Positions 56,792 to 64,000 of a stretch of 64,000 bases of DNA are shown piece by piece. The position numbers were made by a program, and so were the translations under genes. The number at the start of each line of letters is the position of its first letter. The first letter of the stretch is position 1. Source of the DNA: Favolaschia claudopus (taxonomy: Eukaryota; Basidiomycota; Agaricomycetes; Agaricales; Mycenaceae); assembly GCA_037176885.1 (NCBI GenBank), contig JAWWNJ010000024.1, positions 682,001 to 746,000 of the forward strand, read 5' to 3'. The notes beneath the pieces were generated by a model. The model worked only from the letters and a program-made list of their open reading frames with translations. It made no database searches and was not told where the DNA came from.

Positions 56792-58519
56792 ATGGCGTTC
56801 TCGCCCGCATCACCACTACTCTCTCTCCCGACAGAGCTCCAGCTCATCACCGTCCATTTCATCCTCAGCGACAACGACGGTAGTAAGAGAGTGTCTGGGA
56901 CCCGCTCCCTCCTCCCCCTCTCTCTAGCTTGCAGACATCTACGCCAACTTTGCCTTGCGCCGTTGTTCTCTCGCCTCAAAATCACCCACACCGACAGGCT
57001 TCGAGTTTTCGGAGCCCAGTGCGCTGAGGATGTCGCGTTTGCTTCTGCTGTCAAGTTTGTGGAGTTTGTTGTCTCACGAGTATGCCTTCATAAAAAACTT
57101 TACTTTCAGACAACTCGACCTCTCACATGTAAAATCTCCTGAGGAACGGGAGTCTTGGGATAAATGGATGAAGGATCGCTCGAAACAGCGTTATCTATAT
57201 GGCCCAGATCTACTTCCAACTCTCTTGCCACTTCTCAAATCGCTGGAGCGGCTCGACGTCGCAGCCAACCAAATCGACGCGAACTTGCTTGCAGTCATCG
57301 ACTCACACCCTAAGCTGCTCACAGTCGCTGTAAATGACCCGGAACTTAGCTTTCTTCGGCTGCTAGCATCATCCACACCTCTGTCCATGTCAAAAATCTC
57401 CGTTCTCGCAGCTTACTCGGGTTATTCTCTTGGATTCGAGTGTCCCGATTTCCACTCGCTTCTGAAGCGAGGTCTTCGCGTGACCCAGCTCATCTTGCGT
57501 GACGAATCCAATATCCCTCTCGGTCCGGGTGCATCAGTGATATCAGGGCTGGAGAATCTTGTAATTCACGGTTCGAAGCCGCCCCCTCTCTGGCTATCAA
57601 ATTTTGTCGAAAGCCACTCTGGCTTGCGAAGCATCACATTTCATGGGTCTCAGTGGATGCAGAATCCGACCGTTACATTTCCATCTCGATTCCAAGGAGC
57701 GATCGGCGCCCAGTCTCCGGCACATAAAGTAGACCTCCTCGCTTTTTCCGTATCCCGCTCAGGTTTTCCCTCGTCGTTGGATGAATGGCCAGTCACCCAT
57801 CTCGATCTGAAATTTGTCGGCATAGGGATCTCGGTATTGAAGATCGCGAGCATGTTGGCTTCTCGAACTTCATCCCTCACCATACGAATGTGTCGCTTCG
57901 AGCAAAATGCGGTCGACCCTGTGAGCTTATTCCCTTCTTGAGTGTCTGCACACAATGCTCATAACTGGCAGAATGATTTGATTTCATTGTGCTGTCTCTT
58001 CCCGTCTCTGCGAAGACTGGAATTCCATCATGTCTATAGACATCTTGTTCATGCGGGACAGTCGCCTTGGCCTATCCCCCTCGTTTCCGATAGTGACCGC
58101 CCCATCTCGGAATGTGTCGTTGCTCATTCTGCGTTACGCTGGCTCTCAGCGCGGCTGGCCCAAACCACACCCTCGCTGGACGTGATCCAGTTTGCTGACG
58201 ATGGTTTCGACTATGGGAAAGGTTCCGACAGCTACATCTGGACACTCGAAGTCAGTTATCAAGTCGGGTACAATCGGAGTATCGAGTATTATGGGACTCC
58301 TCGCTTCGACATGGAGCGCAAATATCGTCCACCGAAAGAAACGGCTCGTTTGTTGTGTATGACATCAGAGAACACACGCTACCACCCTGTTTTGGGTAAG
58401 CGTCAAGGAAAGACGAAGTCAAAAGTAAGTCGTCATTCTTTCGGGGCGCATATCATTAAAGCTTTGTCCAGGCCAAACCATCTTGCAGTAAATCTTCTTC
58501 GTCAATCGATTCCCGCTAA
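56792..58519 (+). CDS. F-box/leucine-rich protein, family copy B (most diverged)
   Basis: Exons 56792..57054, 57110..57920, 57972..58424, 58472..58519; 524 residues. F-box at about 8-60 (LPTELQLITVHFIL, then LSLACRHLRQLCLAPLFSRL), leucine-rich body with the family segments YLYGPDLLPTL and LEFHHVYRHLV, and a PPKETARLLCMTSENT segment near the end. The last exon encodes a Ser/Lys tail (KAKPSCSKSSSSIDSR) longer than the KSRS ending of the other copies. Introns are at the same three places and phases as in copies A, C and D. Paired head-to-head with kinase K2. Confidence 0.82.
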
Positions 58520-59205
58520 GTCGGCGTGGTTCCGTTTTTGGTGCTTCGCTACTTTTCTTCGTCCGTCTTCGAACCAACGAAGTCGGGCGTGCGTAACCTG
58601 TCGTTCACTCGCTTCATAATTTCTGTTCGTCGATATGGACGTCGTCTGCCAATATCCACCTATTCCGAAGCGTTTCATGGGGACAGCGAGCAACGGGGAA
58701 GGGTCTCAATCGTCAGTGGATAGGTGGTACATCAAGCAGGGGTTGGCGCAAAATTGGCAGCTCTTCACGCCAGATCGACAGCGATGCGCCACTGGTCAGA
58801 ATCGGGGGACTGTTCCCTTACGCAAACAGGTCAGTTAGCCGCCCTCTCTGCTGCCATGCTGAGCGGGGCGGCTGGGGAGTGGCAATTCGTCGAGTGTGTC
58901 AGAATAAGTTGCTTTGGAAGTGAAGTTGCATAAATGTATGTAATGAGCTGTGTACGGATACATCTGAATGAACTACCAACCACAGCAAGGCAGAAACGTG
59001 GTGGATATGTACGCGGACATGCTCGGACATGTCTCTACCAACTACGGACGATCCCCCTCTAGAGCTACTCTTCACTATTTATTGCCCTTGTGGCACCGCG
59101 TCTTAGTAGTTAGTGTAAGTACTTGTTGCGGTATAGAAATGCTGATACAAAAAAAAATACGCGGACATGTGATCGCGTTCGGTTTTGAATGTCACAGTGT
59201 GACCA
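58520..59205. other. Intergenic upstream of F-box copy C
   Basis: 686 bp. No kinase-like gene is found upstream of this copy, unlike copies A and B. The right end carries the shared start-proximal motifs. Confidence 0.5.
59166..59175 (+). promoter_or_regulatory. Conserved CATGTGATCG motif, F-box copy C
   Basis: CATGTGATCG, containing an E-box (CATGTG), 30 nt before the ATG at 59206; TGTGACCA precedes the ATG directly. Repeated in all four copies. Confidence 0.55.
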
Positions 59206-60967
59206 ATGGCTTTCTCCCCCAAACATCAGCTTGTTCACCTTCCCGATGAGCTTCTGCTCCTCATCGTCCATTTTTTGTGCGAAGAAAGACCAGAGTCCAT
59301 AATGTCTATGAGTCGTTACAATCCGTCAGCTCAACATTGGAAAGGGGTGGTGTACATTCTCTCTCTATCCCGCGTTTGCCGCCTCATGCGTTGCTTCTGC
59401 TACGCGCCTCTGTTCTCGCGTGTGAGGATCAAGCGCACGGACCGACTTCGCCTCTTCCAGGCCAAGTGTGGGGAAGACATCGAGTTTGCGCGTCTGATAA
59501 AGTATGTTTCGACGCATAAATGTTACAATGGCTACTGAATCGCGTTCCAGAGAGCTCGACCTCAGTACGGTTCGCTCGCCAGATGAATGGTCCAGAACGC
59601 GCTACCTGTATGGGCCCGCCATTCTCCCCACCCTCATTCCTCTCCTAATCTCTCTGGAGCGCCTTCACTTGCCGGCGCGCCAGCTCGATCCCAATCTCCT
59701 TGCTACTCTCAACTCGCATCCGAAGCTAACCACGGTTGTCGTCGATAATTCTGGCCTCGATGATCTCAGGAAGCTATGGTCGGACACCACGCTGTCTATG
59801 TCCAAGCTTAAGATCGACTGTGCGTCGTTTGACAAGTGCTTTGGGTCGCAACTTGATACCTACCGTGGAGCGACTAGTCAACATCCAGACTTTCACTCTT
59901 TGATGAGTCGGAAGCTTCGGTTGGCTCATCTCATAATCCGAAAAGAAAGGAACATAATCTTTGGCCCTGACACCATTGTAATACCGGGTCTCGAGGCCGT
60001 TGACATTTACCTCTGCGCCAAACCGTTGGCAATGGCTCTACTCTCCTGGCTGCCGGCTTTCGTAGAACGCCACAGCAGCCTGAAGACGGTTAAGATTTTC
60101 GACTACTACTCTATTTGGCTGCATCACTGGGACATGTTCTGGCCATTGTCACTCTTGGATACAGCAGAGCAACACACTCTAACTAGCACGGTCAAACTCG
60201 CTGCGTTTTGGATTTCTCCAAACGCGCCGGTGACTTCTTCGTTTGATGACTGGCAGGTGGCGCAGGTTGAATTGGAGGTGAACGCGGCGGAGGGCTTCTC
60301 TGCCTTGCCCTTCCTCGGTGTGTTGGCCACTCACCTCACGTCGTTGATTCTGCGAATAAAACTTCCGACCCGCCTTTCCGTTCGTTCGGTGAGTTTTTAC
60401 TTTTTGGCACCTTGTTTTCCCTGCTCACAAGGCTGATAGAACGATCTGGTCTCCTCTTTCGGCGCACTGAAGTCCCTAAAAACACTAGAGCTACAGCATG
60501 TATACGAGGAACTTTCGCACGAGCACCTTCCCTGTGCTCTACCTTCGCAGGGCAGCGCGAGTGCGATATCTGGATGCGTTGACGCTCATGCCGTTCTGCA
60601 CTCGTTGTCAGCCCGTATCGCCAAACGCGCAGCATCGCTGACCGTCATCCATGTTGTGGATAAAGGCGACGACTTTCGAGCGGGTTGCGGCTACCATTCT
60701 TGGACTCTCGATGCCACTTATCAAGTTGGATCCAATCGCGAAATCAAGTTTGAAACGCCCCCAAGATTTTCTATACCCAAGACATTTCGCCCTCCGGACG
60801 AACTAGCTCGGTCTCTGTTCTTGACGGAAGAGAACACCCAGTACTATTCCACTCCCTGTATGGATCTAGATTTAGACAAATTGTTCAATTCGAAGGAGAA
60901 GAGTAAGTTGTCGTGTTTCTATCGCTTTCGGTTGCTTATCTTTGAATTAGAAAAGTCTCGCAGTTAA
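59206..60967 (+). CDS. F-box/leucine-rich protein, family copy C
   Basis: Exons 59206..59501, 59551..60388, 60440..60902, 60951..60967; 537 residues. F-box (LPDELLLLIVHFLCEE, then LSRVCRLMRCFCYAPLFSRV) carries a 15-residue insertion relative to copies A and D (around ESIMSMSRYNPSAQHWKG). Body segments YLYGPAILPTL, LKTVKIFDYYSIWLHHWD and FRPPDELARSLFLT match copy A almost exactly; the end is KSRS. Copy A (inverted, 24 kb away) is the closest relative, so the last duplication was not simply between the tandem neighbours. Probable SCF adaptor. Confidence 0.85.
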
Positions 60968-61460
60968 GAGGCTGGGCTGCCGTCGAGGCTGGCCGTCGAC
61001 GTAGACCTCGTCTTCCGCGTCGGGTATCGCTCCCAAAATCCTCAAACAGCGCTCCGTTAAAAGTCGCCTTCGGCACGGCTAACTCGTCCTGCTTGCATTC
61101 ATTCGCACAACTTGTTCGATTCTCCGCAGGACTCCCTCGTCGCTCGCACTATGTTCCCTCCAGCAGACGCAGTCATCATCTGCGCGAGCAAGCCCCCTTC
61201 GATCCGTCCATGAGAACAACGGCCTCACGGGCGAAGTACGCTGTTGTGTACATTAGGTCCACGGGCACGGAGGAAGTCTTGCTTATGCCTCAACGACGCA
61301 CTGGCTGGAACCACAGGCTGCTGAGGACGTCGACAGATCTCGATTCTTTGCCTGCTCCCACCGCTCAGGTGGGCGTGCGGCGGCTGCCTGATTTTGAGAT
61401 GCGTCGTTCCATCTTCCATTGGTGTGAGGCGTATGTGTACCGAGCCCGTGTGGCTGATTG
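60968..61460 (+). repeat. Duplicated 3' flank of F-box gene (copy C)
   Basis: Follows the stop codon and aligns with the minus strand of 33707-33094 and with 63481-64000. An open frame of 122 residues lies here (61093-61461) but is not conserved in the sister copies. Confidence 0.7.
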
Positions 61461-61772
61461 AATGCATATCTTCCGCAACAATCGAGCTGCACGAATGGGA
61501 GGAGGAATCAGGTAATGGGTCGCAGAACGACTCTAACAAGGACGCGCGCGAGTTTGGAAGAATGACTACATAAACAAGGACGAAAATATTTTGATGTACT
61601 CGTTTCATGTATAAATCGCTTCGATTACATAGAGACTTAGAGAAAGCTCTCCGACCCGACCAGGATAAGTGTCAGGATGATATTGACCCGCTATGACCCT
61701 TTCAGACCCTGTCGCGATGGATATTCACGCGGACATGTGATCGCGTTCGGTTTGAATGTCACGGTGTGACCA
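61461..61772. other. Intergenic upstream of F-box copy D
   Basis: 312 bp between the copy C flank and copy D. The final 40 bp repeat the start-proximal motifs of copy C nearly base for base. No gene. Confidence 0.5.
61734..61743 (+). promoter_or_regulatory. Conserved CATGTGATCG motif, F-box copy D
   Basis: CATGTGATCG 29 nt before the ATG at 61773, followed by TGTGACCA at the start codon. Confidence 0.55.
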
Positions 61773-63480
61773 ATGGCTTTCTCCCCGAAGCCGCGACTTG
61801 TGCAATTTCCCGCTGAGCTTCTGCACCTCATCGTACATTTTCTGTGCGAAGAAAACTCTAAACCTCCCAATGATCACATTCTCTCTCTGTCGCGCGTTTG
61901 CCGACTCATGCGCCGCTTCTGCTTCGCGCCTCTGTTCTCGCGTCTGAGGATCAAGCATACAGATCGGCTTCGCCTTCTCCGGGCGAAGTGTGCGGAAGAC
62001 ATCGAGTTCGCATGTCTCATAACGTATGTTTTAATGCACAACTCTCTTGATGCCCATTAAGTCGCATTCTAGAGAGCTCGACCTTAGCTGGGTTCACTCG
62101 CCAGATGAATGGTCCAGAACGGAGGGATCGCGTTACCTGTATGGGCCCGACATTCTCCCCACACTCATTTCTACCCTGCTCTCTCTCAAGCGCCTTCACT
62201 TGCCCGCGTACCAGCTCGATCCCAACCTGCTCGCCACTCTCAACACGCATCCGAAGCTAACCACGGTTGTGGTCAGTGATTCTGCTCTCGATCACTTGAA
62301 GAAGCTATGGTCGAAGACACTCTTGTCCATGTCCAAGCTCGAGGTCGATTCCGCATCGTTAACGGCGTATCTCGAGTTCAGATCTAAATCCTATCGCGAA
62401 TCTCCAGACTTTCACTCCTTAATTAGCCGAAATCTTCGTCTGGCTCATCTCATCATCGGAGACGAGAGCAATATAGTATTTGGCCCCGACATCATCGTAA
62501 TACCAGGTCTGCAGGCTGTCGACATTGATCTATGTGCCAGGCCAGCGGCTCTGCTCTCCTGGCTGCCGGCCTTCGTAGAACGCCACAGCAGGTTGAAAAC
62601 CGTCAAGATTTTTGACTACGGGTCTATATGGCAGCACGATTGGGGGAAGATTATTTGGCCATTTTCACTACTCGATGCCTCGGAGCGACATCTTCTAACT
62701 AGCACGACTAAACTCGCTGCGTTTTGGATCTCTCCTCTCAATAAGTCAGCCGCTTCCTCCCTCGATGACTGGCAGGTGGGGCAGGTCGAACTGGAGGTGA
62801 AAGAACCTGCCGGCATCGCTGCCTTACCCCTTCTCGGTCTGTTGGCCCCCCACCTTACCTCGCTGATTCTGCGAATGAAGCTTTCGACCCGCTTTTCCGT
62901 TCGTTGTGTGAGCTTGACTCCTCAGTACCCCCCTTCTCCTGCTAATGACATTGGTAGAACGATCTGATCTCTTCCCTCTGTGCCTTGCCGTCCTTGCAAA
63001 AACTCGAGCTGCCCCATCTCTACAGGGAACTTTCGAAGGAGGATATTCCCTGTGGTTTACCGTCGCGCAGTTGCGCGAGCCAGATCTCGGGATGTGTTGA
63101 CGCCCATGCTGTTCTTCGCTCATTATCGGCGTGTATTTACAAACGCGCAACATCACTGGCCATTATTCGCGTCGTCGACGGCGACAATGACATTCAAGAT
63201 GGTTGTCGTCGTCGCCCCTGGACCCTCGATGCCACTTACAAAGTTGGATCGAATGGCGAAATTGAATTTGAAGGGTTCCCCCGATTTTCTATGCCCCAAA
63301 TTTTCCGCCCTCCGGATGACGTAGCCCAGTCTTTGTCCCTCACGGAGGAAAACACCGAATACTATGTTGTTCCTTGTGTGGGTGTAGACACAGAGCAGAG
63401 CCAGAAGAAGAAGAGTGAGTGGTCGTATTTCTGTTGCTTTCTGGTTGCTTATCCTCGAGTTAGGAAAGTCTCGCAGTTGA
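61773..63480 (+). CDS. F-box/leucine-rich protein, family copy D
   Basis: Exons 61773..62023, 62073..62907, 62958..63414, 63464..63480; 519 residues. F-box (FPAELLHLIVHFLCEE, then LSRVCRLMRRFCFAPLFSRL), body with YLYGPDILPTLISTLLSLKR, LKTVKIFDYGSIWQHDWG and FRPPDDVAQSLSLT, ending KSRS. The second intron has GTGAGC, the last GTGAGT. More diverged from A and C than they are from each other, and several short indels keep frame, which suggests the gene is under constraint. Confidence 0.83.
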
Positions 63481-64000
63481 AGCTGAACTGACGTCGACGC
63501 TGGCTTTCAACATGGAGTTGTCTCCTGAGACAGGTATCGCTCACAAAGTCCTAAAAAAGTGCTCCGTTATCCGAAGTCGCATTCTGCACGGCTAACTCGC
63601 CCTGCTTACATTTCAATCGCACAAAGTGTTCAAGTCTCTACAGGACTACGTCGTCGCTTGCGCTACATTTCCTCCAGCAGACGCGGTCACCTGCGCTAGC
63701 AGATTTGGCCCCTTCAATCCATCCGTGGAACAACGACCTCACCGGCGAACCACGTTGTTCTGTATATTAGGTTCACAAGCACGGAGGAAGTCTTGCACAT
63801 CCACAGCGTTCGGTGGGACCATGCCTTAACGACAGCATTTGTACGACGCCCTGGCTGGAATCGCAGGCTGTTGAGCGCGTCAACAAATCTCGATTCTCTG
63901 CATGCTCGCACCCGCCGTTGCTCCAGAGGTGTCCGCATCACTGCCACCGTTCCGGTGGGCGTGCGGCTGCCTGTTTTCGAGATGCGTCGCTCCCCCTTCC
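63481..64000 (+). repeat. Duplicated 3' flank of F-box gene (copy D), to window edge
   Basis: Aligns with 60968-61460 (shared blocks CACGGCTAACTCG, CCTCCAGCAGACGC, CACGGAGGAAGTCTTGC, GAGATGCGTCG). No intact gene seen; the window ends inside it. Confidence 0.65.

Noticed and set aside
1..64000. CRISPR array, operon structures or rRNA genes
   Set aside because: None seen; the window is eukaryotic nuclear DNA.

Overview
This window is nuclear DNA of a mushroom-forming basidiomycete (Agaricomycetes). The signs are genes broken by many introns of about 45-63 nt with GTRNGT donors, a tRNA gene with a Pol III T-tract, and typical Agaricomycete families (F-box/LRR-like expansions, fungal protein-kinase-like proteins, tandem P450s, a BBE-type flavin oxidase). 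I cannot name the species. Exon coordinates are my own splice models, checked for frame; none is backed by transcript data.

Left half (1-29.5 kb) is mostly conserved housekeeping genes: a partial 3'-5' exonuclease-like gene (-), an F-box gene (+), a 19-exon Rho GEF with DEP, two DH-like units, PH and CNH (+), tRNA-Asn (-), a MaoC/HTD2-type dehydratase (+), a paralogous F-box gene (-), SYF2 (-), the cohesin-release factor WAPL (-), SDH3 (+), a UBA/UBX protein with a GC-AG intron (+), another F-box protein (-), a BIR1/survivin-type protein (+) and a secreted-looking isochorismatase hydrolase (+).

Middle (29.5-33.7 kb) is gene-poor. It holds a 409-bp hAT-type MITE with an 8-bp target duplication, and a TATA-led, apparently spliced locus whose body is packed with CAAG on one strand.

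Right half (33.7-64 kb) is an accessory region built by duplication. Two divergent pairs, each a kinase-like gene head-to-head with an F-box gene across about 110 bp, lie at 33.7-39.4 kb and 53.4-58.5 kb. Two more copies of the same F-box gene follow in direct tandem (59.2-63.5 kb). All four F-box genes share three intron positions and a CATGTGATCG motif just before the start codon, and three share their 3' flank. Between the pairs lie a conserved low-complexity protein gene, a tandem P450 duplication (one copy frameshifted) and a BBE-like oxidase.

The kinase/F-box head-to-head module is my best candidate for an undescribed co-regulated system. One kinase copy carries a 1-nt frameshift, so the module is probably evolving by birth and death.
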